Source: Zea mays
Lineage: Eukaryota; Streptophyta; Magnoliopsida; Poales; Poaceae
Length of the DNA: 64,000 nucleotides
NCBI RefSeq assembly: GCF_902167145.1
Contig: NC_050098.1
Span: 117,404,207-117,468,206, forward strand
Reading direction: 5' to 3'
Shown piece after piece: positions 46,398-57,517 of this stretch. A program made the position numbers and the translations under genes. Under the pieces are notes generated by a model. It saw only the letters and a program-made list of their open reading frames with translations, searched no databases and was not told the DNA's origin. Position 1 is the first letter of the stretch; each line of letters opens with the position of its first letter.

Positions 46398-47421
46398 CTA
46401 GATGTAATTTTTTCTATTCTTTTTTGTGGCACCCTTTTCCTTTCCAAAGGGGGAGAAAGGTTTTTAATGGGGCCACAACATGTAATTTTCTTTATTTCAA
46501 TTCTATAAGAGTGATATCCCCCAAAAAATGTAAATGTAAATGCAAAGGAAAAAAGAAAAAGGAAACAGGGAGAAGCTCAAAAGTCGTTCCTAAGGGAATG
46601 CAGAGCTTACAACAAAAAATAAATGCTGATTCCGCCAAAAGTAAAAGGCGAAGAAGCTCCTAAGGGAGGCTTACAGCGAAAAATAAACGCTAATTCCGCT
46701 GAAAGTAAAAGGTGAAGAAGCTCCCAAGGGAGGCTTACAGCGAAAAGTCAACGCTGATACACCGAAAAGTAAACGGTGAAGCCGAAAAGTAAACGGCAAA
46801 AAAATTTGAATCATTCCTAAGGGGATGAAGGGCTGTGATTATGGTTTTTGAACATGTGTCCCAATATTCATTTGCACGATACATTTTCATCATGTCATTT
46901 GCATTCATAAACATTCATTTAGACATATATAGAATCATCATCATACCACACAAACGAGATAGGTGCTTCAGCAATGAGGAAAAACTTTGAAGGAAAAATT
47001 TTTATGCTTCGTTGTGTACGAAAAGAAGGGAAGGTGTTTTTCGCCTTCGGCTCAAAAGAGAAGTTTCGTCCACAGCAAAGCAGATTGTACACAGATAGCA
47101 AAAACAAAATATATTACAAGGTATGTACAAATTTACATGAGTTGTTCCATAACTATATTACAAAAGTTTCTCTAGAATTTTTGCAAGAAAATATATTGTA
47201 AGCAACTATCAAGCTTCAGGCTAGGCTTCATCAAACTTCAGCTTCGTCATTCTTCAGCTTCGTCATTCTTCAGCTTCGTCATCCTGAGTATACCAAATAG
47301 CAGAATAAGAAAGGTGCAAATTTCAAGGAGAAGGTAAAAGTAACAAATATCAGTTTCTTACCGGCTTAAGATGACTACGAGCTTCGTCACCCGCCATTTT
47401 CCGCCCGCCACTTACCCAGAT
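46398..47421 (+). other. Element D spacer between integrase and antisense gene, with tandem repeats
   Basis: About three degenerate units of roughly 64-65 bp lie at 46607-46800 (units contain AAATAAACGCT, AAAGTAAAAGG and GAAGAAGCTCC). An 18-bp unit (ATTCTTCAGCTTCGTC) is present about three times at 47232-47285. Convergent pol and antisense transcripts would end here. Confidence 0.65.
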
Positions 47422-50310
47422 CTAGGTCATGAATCTATTTCCAATGCTTCGGGTCAGGCTTGGGATATCTATCAGATCTGATGCTGATAAGCTGAAGTTT
47501 GGTCTATTCACAATATTTTCATGCGTACAACCAGCCTTCAGAAAAGCGGTAGCTGTGCCCCGAGAAGCTACCAGGGCGCAGAAGTCGGCATGCCCACCAA
47601 TAACTTCGTCAAGGGCATCAACCTCGCCTTCAATATATTCTAATGTGCTGGGCAGATTTTCAGCTGAAGGTGTAAATTTTGCAGAGCTGGCTCCGACAGA
47701 ATGAAACACATCCTTCAGCCGCTGCACGCATCGGCTGCCGAAGCTTAGGCATTTCCCTTGAAGTTCCTTCAAGGATTTTTGCAAATTTGAATTTTTGTCC
47801 ATTTCAGTTTTAAGGCTTGCTTCAAGGTGTTTCTTTTCTTGCTCAAATTTTTCTGATTGTTTCAGCAATTCAGTCTTTAAGCTGTCGTTCTCTGCTTGGA
47901 CTCCAGCCAAGGAACCTTCTATAGACTGGATAACAAAGTCTTTCTTTTCTAATGCACCTCCGTGCTCTTTAACCATGATTTCAAGGTCTTGGATGGTGAA
48001 GTCCTTCTTTTTCAGATCAGCTTCGTAATTTTCAACTTTTTCAGCCAAACCTTGGATGATGGCTTTGTTCTTCTCGTCTTCGAGATCTTGTTGCATTTTT
48101 AGAACCTTACTTAACAATATGCTCTGTCAAAACAATCTTCGTTAAAAACGACCTAAATAATAATAATAATAAAATAGCAATAATATTTGTTACCTTAAAA
48201 TTAGCATAAAGTAAGCTTCCGGCGATATGGTGTCGTTGGTAGCGGCAGAGGTCCGCTTCTAGCTTCGGCAGGCCAATGTTTTTGGAGAGGGTTCTAACAA
48301 TTTTAGCTTCGCTGCGGTTTCGAAGACATCTCAGCTTTCCTTTGTTAACCCCACCAAACAGTGTAGCCCCTGGCTTATATCCGTAGGATATGGCATATTT
48401 TTTAAGCTCTTCTTTTTCAGCATCTGTCAATTCTTGCCCAAGTAAATCTTGAAAGTTAAAATCTTTCTCTTCCAAAATCTCTTCAACTTGTTTTTCCCCT
48501 TTTCAATAACTGTGTTCGTTGTAGCCATAGCAGCTTCTTCCTCAGCCATTTTCAGGAGTATATTATCAATAACTTCAAGTGTGTCTTCCAGGTTCAGATC
48601 TTCTGTGGCCCCGGTTTCGGCCCCAGTAGCTTCGGCTGCGCCGGTTTCAGTTTCAGGGGTTTCCACTCTGGTGGCTTCAGCTGCGGCGTCTTTTGCTTCG
48701 GCGGTCTCGACAAAAGCAACTTTTGACACTGTCGCCGGTGGCGGCGTCTGATGAATCACATCTGCTATCTGAATAATTCTTCGTTTTTTCCGCAGTGCAG
48801 GGCCTTCTTCTGCCGAAGCTGCTTTGTCCTTCTGAAAAAACTTCGTCAGTTCCGGCGCCAGCGGACTTAGCTTGACAGGCAAGGGTTCAGTCATTACCTT
48901 CATAATCTCTTCTACATCGGCAGAAGAAGGCGTTGTAGGAGTATCTTCTTCTCGAACCAACGTTTTTGGTTCTGGAGATGCAGTTTTTCTCTTTCTTGCA
49001 GCAGCCACCTTTGGCTCAGGGCTCAGCTTTTCAGGACTCAGTTTTTCAGAAATCTCCTTTTTCTTTTTGGCCACTTTGGTGCTCTCTTCGACAATAGCAC
49101 TGGCAATTCTTTTTCTCTTCAGGCCGCCAGCATCTCCGCCCAATCGCCCATAGTCAGGATATTCGAAGCCTATAGCATCAAGTACTCTGTTTAGCCTTCG
49201 TTTCGGCCGGGTGCCGAAGGCTGCTGTCATCAATTGGTCCTCCTTTTTAGAGTAATTTCCAAGAATTTCAGTACTCATTATTTCGATTATATCGAGCCAT
49301 TCTTGGCAAGGAGCCTTAAAATATTTCTTGAACTTATAATGGTAGGGTAGCCGGACAAGCTCCCCTTCTTTCTTCTCCCCTGTAAGCTTCGGCATAGTCC
49401 ACTCCTTCATAGTTGGAAATACTCTGAAGGCAAGAAATTCCTGCACTAAATCCCTAGTGCCAATGTGCTCTGCAATAATTCTGAATTCAGCCAACGCTTT
49501 TTGGGTCGGACCTTCTGGTGTCATATTGCACTTAGGTCGAGTTTCTCCGAAGATCAGTTCAAGCGGACTCTGCACAAGCTTCTCCTTATCGTCATCAACC
49601 TTGACGTAGAACCATTCCGATTTCCAGCCTGCCGGCCACTTGCTGCGATAGCTGATGATAGGAAATTTTGTGGTTTTTCGATATGCAAAGTTGTAACAAC
49701 CGAAATTTTCATGTAGCCCATCCTTTCTGGCCTTTGTTTGGTAGTGTAGCTCGTGTACTCGGCAGAAACCTTCGGCAAATGGCTCCACTGCTTGGCTTCG
49801 GAGAGCCCAAATATAAACACTAAGCCTAACAATGGCGTTAGGAGTCAGTTGGTGAAAATAAATCCCAAACTTTTGAAGCACATCAGCAATCATCCTATTC
49901 AAAGGAAATCTCAAGCCAGCTTTAAGAAAACTCTTGAAAATCACTATCTCATCCTTCTCTGGCTTCGAGGTAGTTTCCTCTCCACCGAAGCGAATCAGTT
50001 TTTTCTCATCTTCGCTGAAGTAGCCCGATTTCACCATCTTGGGAAGATCAGCCTTGGAGATAGTTGACTTCCCAAAGTCCAGATGGCTAGGCTTGCTCGG
50101 TACTGAGATATTGTAATCATCGTCAGAGTCAGCCTCCTCAATATCTCCTTGTTCTGCTTCGGCAGCGGCTTGTTCTGCTTCGGCAGCGGGAACTTCTTCC
50201 GATGTCACCAATCCAGATCGTTGCATTGCTTCCGAGATAGGAACAGTCTCCGCACCTTCGGCTTCCTCTCCCTCACGCTCAACTCTAGCAGTAGAGCACA
50301 CTCTGGCCAT
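47422..50310 (-). CDS. Antisense accessory gene of element D ('putative gypsy-type transposon' domain, coiled-coil tail), one intron, one frameshift
   Basis: The ATG is at 50310, on the strand opposite to pol. Exon 1 runs to 48194. A 70-nt U-rich GT...AG intron (48193-48124) rejoins the frame at 48123, and exon 2 ends at the TAG at 47422. One frameshift lies in the TTTTTCCCCTTTT run near 48490-48503 (plus strand); without correction translation stops at 48427 after 627 residues. Residues about 118-240 (FKSFLKAGLRFPLNRMI, FHQLTPNAIVRLSVYIWAL) look like the Pfam 'putative gypsy type transposon' family (remembered, unchecked). Basic clusters (LKRKR, AKKKK, RKKRR) could be nuclear signals. The exon 2 product is a long coiled coil plus a helical domain resembling the element A antisense ORF. 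Function unknown. Confidence 0.75.
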
Positions 50311-50505
50311 TTAATTTTGAATTTCTTGAAAAATTTCTTGGAAAATAATAGTCTTCTCTTCCCAAGCTATTCTTCTGACGAAGCAAATTCTAAATTGAAG
50401 CTTCGTTTGAATGCGAAAGTTAAGCTTCGGCTATGGTCGAAAATTTTGACAGCAAAACAGTACAATAGCAATGAATGCTGTGGTAACTTCACACCTACCC
50501 GTCTG

Positions 50506-50513
50506 TTTATATA
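50506..50513 (-). promoter_or_regulatory. TATA box of the element D antisense gene
   Basis: The minus strand reads TATATAAA 196 bp upstream of the antisense ATG. Transcription would start near 50480, leaving a leader of about 170 bases. It lies between the antisense gene and the 3' LTR, outside the LTR. Confidence 0.6.
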
Positions 50514-50757
50514 TTGTTACAGGTAAGAAGGTGAATCGTCAGGATTTTTACACCAGGCAAACAGTTGCTCGCACCTGCTGAACGGTGGGCAGCAAGAACC
50601 AGAACAGTAAATCTGCATGGTGGGACCGCTGCACGCTTGAAAGCTGTATCATTTCTCGACAACGAGCTCAGGGAAGGTGTTTTCGGACCTTCGGCTTCCT
50701 GAAGCCTAAGAGACTTTTTTCACGGATCAAGCTCGTTACGAAAAACGATCTAGCACC

Positions 50758-50770
50758 GCGAAGGGGCTAC
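50758..50770 (+). other. Polypurine tract of element D
   Basis: GCGAAGGGGCTAC lies directly before the 3' LTR. The GGGGCTAC ending resembles that of element F. Confidence 0.75.
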
Positions 50771-51367
50771 TGTTGGGACCATGCTTCGTCGCCGAAGGTC
50801 CTGCAGAAAGAAACAGCCTCGGCTGAAGCTGCTCGTACGTGATGCCGAAGGTGCCATTTCGTGAAGCTTCGAAATTACAAACCGACTTAAAGATAGAATG
50901 ACCTTTTAGTCCATAAGAGTCCGAGTCATTGTTGTAAACTTTTATGAGGGGTACGATTGTAATTCCTCACGGGCTGTGTCCTGTGCCTATAAATAGTGAA
51001 CAGTATTCCTTTACTGTACATACATTCCGGAAATTGCAATTGCATCACTCGGAAATTATTCTTTGTCAAGGCAGAGGTATAAATGTGTCTAAATATTATA
51101 TTTGAACATCTTAAATTCATATATAATAAATAAATAATGTTATTTATTTCCAATTCACTTGTTTTTAATGTTTGATGACTTACATTATTTCATATTATCT
51201 TTGTGATTTCGATTACAAAGGTATAACCTTTGTAGTTCTGCCATTATAACCTTCGTCTGAAGCATATCCTTGGGGAAATAATGTTTCAGAGGACGAAGGG
51301 CATTGATATTTAACATTTTATGTTGCCTTGTTCTTAATTCATAGCATTTGAGAACAAGTCCCCAACA
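50771..51367 (+). repeat. 3' LTR of element D
   Basis: 597 bp, equal in length to the 5' LTR, followed by the AAACC duplication at 51368-51372. Confidence 0.93.
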
Positions 51368-51372
51368 AAACC

Positions 51373-54300
51373 CAAGAATTAATTTAGAAGAAGGTAATAG
51401 AAATGTTTTCTATTCAACTGAATGATTATGCATATCATTAAATGATACACCATAAGCATTTATTTACAGGTATATTTAATCTTGAAGTAACTTTTACTTC
51501 TTACCCCATATTCAAAGTACTATGTTTTCTAAAAAAAGGAAACAATAGGAGTGTGTTTCATATTTCGAACATCTACCAAACAAATAAATCAAATAAAATA
51601 AAATAAACATATATCTATTGCTTCATAATCGATTTTGAGTCCCTTTTGAATTTTGTAAATTAAAAAGGGAATAATATGAGAATATCTCGTTTGACTAAGT
51701 AAATAATGAATACATAAAATAAAATAATTCATGTATAACAAGTAAGAGTTCTGTTTGGGCACTTAAATTTGAACTCCATTTGAAGTTTATTAAAAAATTG
51801 AATGAGAATCTAATTCGAAATAGGAAAAACAAATTCAGAATAGAGAATAAAAAATATAGGAAATAGAAGGCAGACTTTGGGCCAAAACCCTATCTGGCGG
51901 CCCAACTAACCATTCTTTTTTCACTGCGCGACCCACTCCTTATCCTGCCCTTTTCTTTTGTTTGATCACACTTACGTGTGGGCTCCTTGCGCCAGTAGTG
52001 ATCTGTTCTTCTTCAACCACGCGTGAGCGCCGCCGCAACCCAGAAATCGGGCTGCTAGCTCAAATGGCCCCTGGCCAGTGCCTCTGCGAACCTGTTCGTT
52101 GCGCTGCGGAAGTGTGGTGGGGCCCACTGCCTTGCTTCACGGGTACTCCTCCTACCTGACGCGTGCAGAGGACGGAGGGATCCGTGGGGTGCGGATCCCT
52201 TGCAGTCCGGAGGGGAATTGACCACTAGTTCGCTGCGCATAAAAGAGAAGCACTCATGGCCCTGGAACTCACCGCCCTGGTCAACCAGAAGTAAAGCAGT
52301 GCGTTTGCCCATCGTGTGTCGTGGCCATTGGAGAGAGATGGTGAGCGCAGGAAACCAACATGGGAGATCCGCCGCCGCACTCGGGGAGAGAGAAAGGGGG
52401 GAGTTCGTCGGATTGTGTGGAGCGAAGGTCGCGGCGCCAGGGCCTGCCAGAGAGGTTCGCTGATGAGCGTAGAAGTTCATCGGGGTATTGGGTTTGTTTC
52501 CTATGGAGTCCACGGCTACGCGACGGGATACTCCCCGGGGCAGCCCAAATTTCTCGTGGGATCTAGAACTAGCCGGGACCACGCCGCTCGGGACCAACCC
52601 GTTTTCCCATCGCCATTCGTCGATATGGTGCTTACTATCTAGTTTGTCATACTCTTCTCTCTCTATTTCTCGGGACCATGCACGATTTAGATCACTGCAG
52701 CGGGGTTTGGGGAAGAACCGCGGCGAGCTTGTCGCTGTGTGGCGTGTCGCGCCACCGCGATGCTGTGCCAAGGAAGAAGATGAATGTGTGGTCGTGGATC
52801 TCGCGATGAATGGTGTGGATTAGAGGAAAGGGTGGAAGAAGCCGGGACTGTAGGATGGTAAACGAATGGCTTAGATCAGATTCCGCGTACCCCTTCGCAC
52901 CGCAGGATCTAGACGGTTGGATCGTAAACATGTGGTCCAGATCTGAGCGGGATTTCATAAAGCGCGTACCTAATCTAGGCCGATGGGCAGAGATCGACGG
53001 ACTGGGTTCATCCATACCCCTTCGACCTGGCCATCTGTCAAAAGAACCCCTACAGATTTAGAAATTCAACCCGCCGTCCACTGTGGGTAGATCTGAGTCT
53101 AGGAAATCTTATAGATTAAACCCTGCCTTCTCTGATATTTGAGGCGCGGTCCAGGGAAATAGAAAATCCGAGAAATTGATACATAAAATAAATTTCTTAT
53201 ATAAAAACAATTCTAGAACTTGTTTAATTCATATAAAATTCATATGAAATCCAAATCAATCCATTCCAATTTCTATAATTTTATAATATTATTGTTTATC
53301 AATTAGTGCCACTATTTTGACATGAAAGTCACATTAAATTTATATCATATTTAATCTTATACAAAACACCTAGAATCTTTAGAAATTCATAACTTAAAAT
53401 CTACAACTCCGATTTGATCCATTCAAGTTGTGTTAGTCTCATACAAGTATTTACTATGCAGTAACAACATTTATTATACCATGTCTCATTCTTTTCTAAT
53501 TAGATCTTTATTTAATTTATGTTGGTTAGTCTGGTTAAACTGCTTATCTTTATAATCTACTAGAATATGATCTATGGTCAATTCATAACTTAGACTAAAG
53601 TTGAGATAATTATTTAATAACCTCTTATATGATTTATATTAACCAATTTATAATATAGATTGATATTTTAACCACATAGATCTTTTATAAATCATAACTC
53701 CATGACCATAACCTCGATTTTAGTGGTTCTCGATTCCGCGATCTCGTAGCTTCGCGTAGATCATTATTATTCAATTTGTTCTCATGTTTGGTGTGATGTT
53801 AATTTTGTCTATACCATGTTTGTTTGTATTTCTACGACTGGCAGTGAGGTCACGAGGATCTGAAGAATCACCCTGGTACCTGGAATCTCAAGTGTCAGGC
53901 AAGTTGTGCCCTTGACCACTTTTATACCCCAATAATGTTCTTTAATGTCATTTATTCATGCATATGTTTAATTTTGATGGGACCCAATAGGTCACCCTAG
54001 TCTATTTATCCTTTTTACCTTGTTTATCTCTGAATCATTTGGGTAGTTATGCTATTGCTTTACATGGTTTTGGGTTAATATTTCATTATATCCATGTTCC
54101 AATTATTTTGTTATGTTATTTATGTTCATGTCAAGATCATTAATGTTAATTAGAACATGGAGCTTAACTTGAGAAACACGTGCCACCACAAGGGTGGAAT
54201 GGGACGCCCTTGGCTAACTAATTAGGAAAGCTAGTGGAAGACTACCTTACCCGAAAGGGGCACGGGCAGTAGGGGAGTTGCATGCAAGGAGGTTCTCGGG

Positions 54301-55117
54301 TTGATTTTGCTGCGATGGCGGTCAGACGGGGGATTCTTGCCAGTGCTCTTCCCATAAACTGTAGCGGGTTTCCGGAAGCTAGTGGAACTTTGTAAAGGCC
54401 TCATAGTGGATCCCTAGCCATTCACCTCGGTAGTGTCTAAGTGCCTTGCAAACCGTGGCGACATGGGATACACGACTTGTGGGTACAGGGTACAACCTCT
54501 GAAGAGTGTAAAACTGGTATACTAGCCGAGCTCACGGTCATGAGCAGCTAAGGACTCTCGTATGATTAATTTATTTAACTCAAATTCAATTTGTCATTTG
54601 CATTTGCATGGTATTATTTATTATTAATTTTGTTCTATTATTTATTATGGTTTGGTATTTACTTACATTTAGCATTTGCTAATAAAATTTGACCAACTTA
54701 TTAAAAGCAATGCTCATCTTTAACCCCTATTGTTGATCAGCTTCACACATCACATGAACTCCCACCTTTGGTGAGTTCATGCACATTATTCCCCACAACT
54801 TGTTGAGAGATGAACATGTGTAAGCTCACCCTTTCTATCTCACACCCCCCACATGAGAAGAATAGGTGGTTCCAGAGGAGCCACATATCGAGGAGTTCGA
54901 TTTGATCTAGGTGGCGTGTCCCAATTGACTTTCTGGCGCCAAGGATGGATTTTAGATCCTTTTATATTTATCTTTTATTTTGTAAGACTTCCGCTATGTG
55001 ATAAATACTCTGATTATTATGACATTTATCTCTATACACTATGTTATTATATATGTTGTCTTCTTTGGCGCATGTATGAGATGCACCCGGCTTTATCCCT
55101 TAAAACCGGGTGTGACA
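51373..55117 (+). repeat. LTR E, remaining 3745 bp
   Basis: Continues the LTR begun at 27960; total length is about 3.87 kb. It shares with the C and B LTRs the block ACATGGAGCTTAACTTGAG (54154), GGACGCCCTTGGCTAAC (54201), TTTGGTGAGTTCATGC (54767) and the end CCGGGTGTGACA (55117). It is a 5' LTR, since a primer site follows. Small GC-rich ORFs at 52055-53061 occur on both strands and are not supported as genes. Confidence 0.85.
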
Positions 55118-55121
55118 GAAG

Positions 55122-55134
55122 TGGTATCAGAGGA
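55122..55134 (+). other. Primer-binding site of element E (initiator Met tRNA type)
   Basis: TGGTATCAGAGGA, four bases after the LTR, matches the spacing seen in element C. Confidence 0.87.
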
Positions 55135-55818
55135 AATGTTGACTGTAGGACGAAACCTAGATAGAACTGGACAACCATTACCTACTTACCTTACTCTGAT
55201 TCTTTTCTAAACTCATCTTAATCTTTTCTCATCTATTTCCGCTTTACTCTGATTATTCTTACCTTTTCCTTCTAAAGACAAATGTGGATTTCACACTTTG
55301 AAATCTTATGCCTAAAGTGACCTTTTAGGAATAGAAGACCTACTCTTAGGAACAAAAACAAAACTAATTTTTAGGTATCTAGACACTTGAGTGTTTGTTC
55401 TTGTGATATATGTCTGATTTGGATCTTTGATTGAGTGAGATGAGTTGTGGAGTAATGTCCACAATTACATCTGCATATACGTATAGACATAAATATAAAT
55501 AAATAAAATTCATAATATGAACTAGACCAGCTAAAAGTACCCCCACTAGAATATATCCAATAGATCCATCTTTATCTTGGAAGGTTCTCCCTTATCTTAA
55601 TAGATCCATCTTATCCTACAAGATTCTCTCTTATCTTAATAGATCCATCTTATCCCGAAAAGATTCTATCCTATCCTAATAGATCTAACTAATCTCAAAA
55701 GATTCTATCTTATTTTTAGAGACTCATCTTGTCCTAATAAGCATACTTATCCCCACCACTTTGCTTATCTCATAATAGTGTAACAAACATGATCTATTCC
55801 AAAATTCTTATCTAGTCT
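55135..55818 (+). other. Leader of element E, cut off by element F
   Basis: The first 60 bases after the primer site match the leader of C (TAGGACG, AACCTAGATAG, CCTACTTACCTTACTCTGATTC). No gag is reached before element F begins. At about 55548-55740 a degenerate tandem repeat with units of about 38 bp (TTATCTTAATAGATCCATCT plus AAGATTCT) is present four to five times. Confidence 0.7.
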
Positions 55819-56122
55819 TGTCGGCGTTTCGAGACAGGGGGGTCCCTAAGCCGACGAGTGAGTGTGCTGCGTGCCCCAGCCCAGATGGGTCGAGCGCGTG
55901 GGCGAGCGCGGAGGGGGGAGAGGCGAGGCGGCCGGAGCCGAGCGTGAGAGAGGTGGAAGTCCCGCGGCCTTCGTGTTCGTCCCGCGCCCAGGTCAGGTGC
56001 GCTTGCAGTAGGGGGGTTACAAGCGTCCACGCGGGTGAGGGAAGCGAGCGGCCCCAAGAGAGCGCCTGTCCCGTCCTCGGTCCCGCGCGGCCAACCTTCT
56101 CTGAGAAGGCCCTGGTCCTTCC

Positions 56123-56129
56123 TTTTATA
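56123..56129 (-). promoter_or_regulatory. TATA box of element F LTR
   Basis: The minus strand reads ACTATAAAAGGAAGG here. Transcription is expected near 56095, leaving a U3 of about 1.4 kb that includes the tandem array. Confidence 0.6.
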
Positions 56130-56624
56130 GTCGTAAGGAGAGGACCCAGGTGTACAATGGGGATGTAGCAGAGTGCTACGTATCTAGCGGAGGGAGAGCT
56201 AGCGCCCTAGGTACATGCCGATGTGGCAGCCGGAGAGATCTGGGCATCCTGCTGGCGTGATGTCGTGGCTATCGGAGGTGCGGCGGAGCCTGATGGAGGG
56301 ACAGCTGTTGGAGCGGTCGAGTCCCTGCTGACGTTGTCCTGCTTCCGTAAGAGAGCTGGGGGCCGCCGTCGTCATAGAGCTTGTGGAGCGCCATCATTGC
56401 CCCTCTGGCGGGGCTGGCCGGACGAGACGCCGGTCTTGTTCTCCGTGACCCGAGTCGATTCGGGGTAGGATGATGATGACGTCTCCTGTTGACGTGGCGG
56501 TCTGTGCTCTAGGCAGGGCGACGTGGGGTTTCCTCCGAAGCCGAGGTTGAGTCTTGCCTTCAGTTGCCGTGGCCGAGCCCGAGCCAAGGGGTCGGGCGAG
56601 GCGGAGGTCGTTCGGCCGAGGCCA

Positions 56625-57012
56625 GGGCGGAGTCCGAGCCCTGGGGTCGGGCGGAGCGGAGTTCGTCGTCTTCCGGGTCTTAGCCCGAGTCCGAGCCCTG
56701 GGGTCGGGCGGAGCGGAGTTCGCCGTCTTCCGGGTCTTAGCCCGAGTCCGAGCCCTGGGGTCGGGCGGAGCGGAGTTCGCCGTCTTCCGGGTCTTAGCCC
56801 GAGTCCGAGCCCTGGGGTCGGGCGGAGCGGAGTTCGTCGTCTTCCGGGTCTTAGCCCGAGTCCGAGCCCTGGGGTCGGGCGGAGCGGAGTTCGCCGTCTT
56901 CCGGGTCTTAGCCCGAGTCCGAGCCCTGGGGTCGGGCGGAGCGGAGTTCGCCGTCTTCCGGGTCTTAGCCCGAGTCCGAGCCCTGGGGTCGGGCGGAGCG
57001 GAGTTCGCCGTG
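56625..57012. repeat. 57-bp tandem repeat array in element F LTR, about 6-7 units
   Basis: GGGTCGGGCGGAGCGGAG begins at 56644, 56701, 56758, 56815, 56872, 56929 and 56986, an exact 57-bp period with only single-base differences (TTCGTC/TTCGCC). As 57 is divisible by three, long ORFs appear on both strands; they are an artefact of the repeat. Confidence 0.95.
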
Positions 57013-57500
57013 GCGCCCTTGGCAAGGCCTGATTGCCCGTCAGACTCACTCTGTCGAGTGGCACTGCAGTCGGAGTGGCGCAGGTGGCGCTGTCCTTCTG
57101 TCAGACTGGCCAGTGGAGCGGTGGAGTGACGGCGGTCACCTCGGCTCTGCTAGGGGCGCGTGTCAGGATAGAGGTGTCAGGCCACCTTTGCGTTAAATGT
57201 CCCTGCAATTTGGTCAGTCGGTGTGGTGATTTAGTCAAGGTTGCTTCTGAGCGAAGCCAAGACCTTGGGCAAGCCGGTGATGTGTCCGCCATAAAAAGGG
57301 GGGCCTCGGGCGAGACGGAAGTCTCTCGAGGTCGGCTGCCTTCGGCCGAGGCTAGGCTCGGGTGAAGCGTGATCGAGTCACTCGTGTGGACTGATCCCTG
57401 ACTTAATCGTGCCCATCAGGCCTTTGCAGCTTTATGCTGATGGGGGTTACCAGCTGAGAATTAGGCGTCTTGAGGGTACCCCTAATTATGGTCCCCGACA

Positions 57501-57517
57501 GTAGCCCCCGAGCCTCG
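57501..57517 (-). other. Polypurine tract of element F
   Basis: The minus strand reads CGAGGCTCGGGGGCTAC directly before the LTR. Confidence 0.8.

Larger units (their letters stand above)
28086..51367 (+). mobile_element. Element D: Tat-lineage Gypsy retrotransposon lacking gag, split by element G
   Basis: Two 597-bp LTRs begin TGTTGGGACCATGCTTCG and end CCCCAACA, with AAACC duplications outside. Between them lie a primer-binding site, a short ORF start fused to protease-RT, element G, the rest of pol, and an antisense gene on the minus strand. Without G the element is about 9.57 kb. The second RNase H marks the Tat lineage. LTR start, CTTCGG-rich sequence and pol resemble the abundant maize huck family as I remember it, but that name is unchecked. 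The LTRs differ at about 8 positions by eye. Confidence 0.92.
55819..57500 (-). repeat. 3' LTR of element F
   Basis: 1682 bp. The plus strand starts TGTCGGCGTTTCGAGAC and ends GGTCCCCGACA; both ends carry the short inverted repeat TGTCGG/CCGACA. GC-rich. Contains a 57-bp tandem array. Confidence 0.85.

Noticed and set aside
47400..47420. Second intron of the D antisense gene starting at GTAAGT (minus strand, 47415-47410)
   Set aside because: The perfect donor lies after the in-frame stop at 47422, so it does not extend the protein; it may only be a 3' UTR coincidence.
48427..50310. Programmed ribosomal frameshift in the D antisense gene
   Set aside because: A G4A5-type run fits slippage, but one copy cannot separate this from a simple indel or sequencing error, and the product after the shift is the conserved tail.
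52055..53061. Cluster of ORFs on both strands in LTR E
   Set aside because: Same GC-rich segment open in many frames, in a region homologous to non-coding parts of LTRs B and C.
56372..57129. Long ORFs of 169-230 residues on both strands in the F LTR
   Set aside because: They are produced by the 57-bp array, whose period is a multiple of three; the protein is the same 19 residues repeated and every strand gives one.
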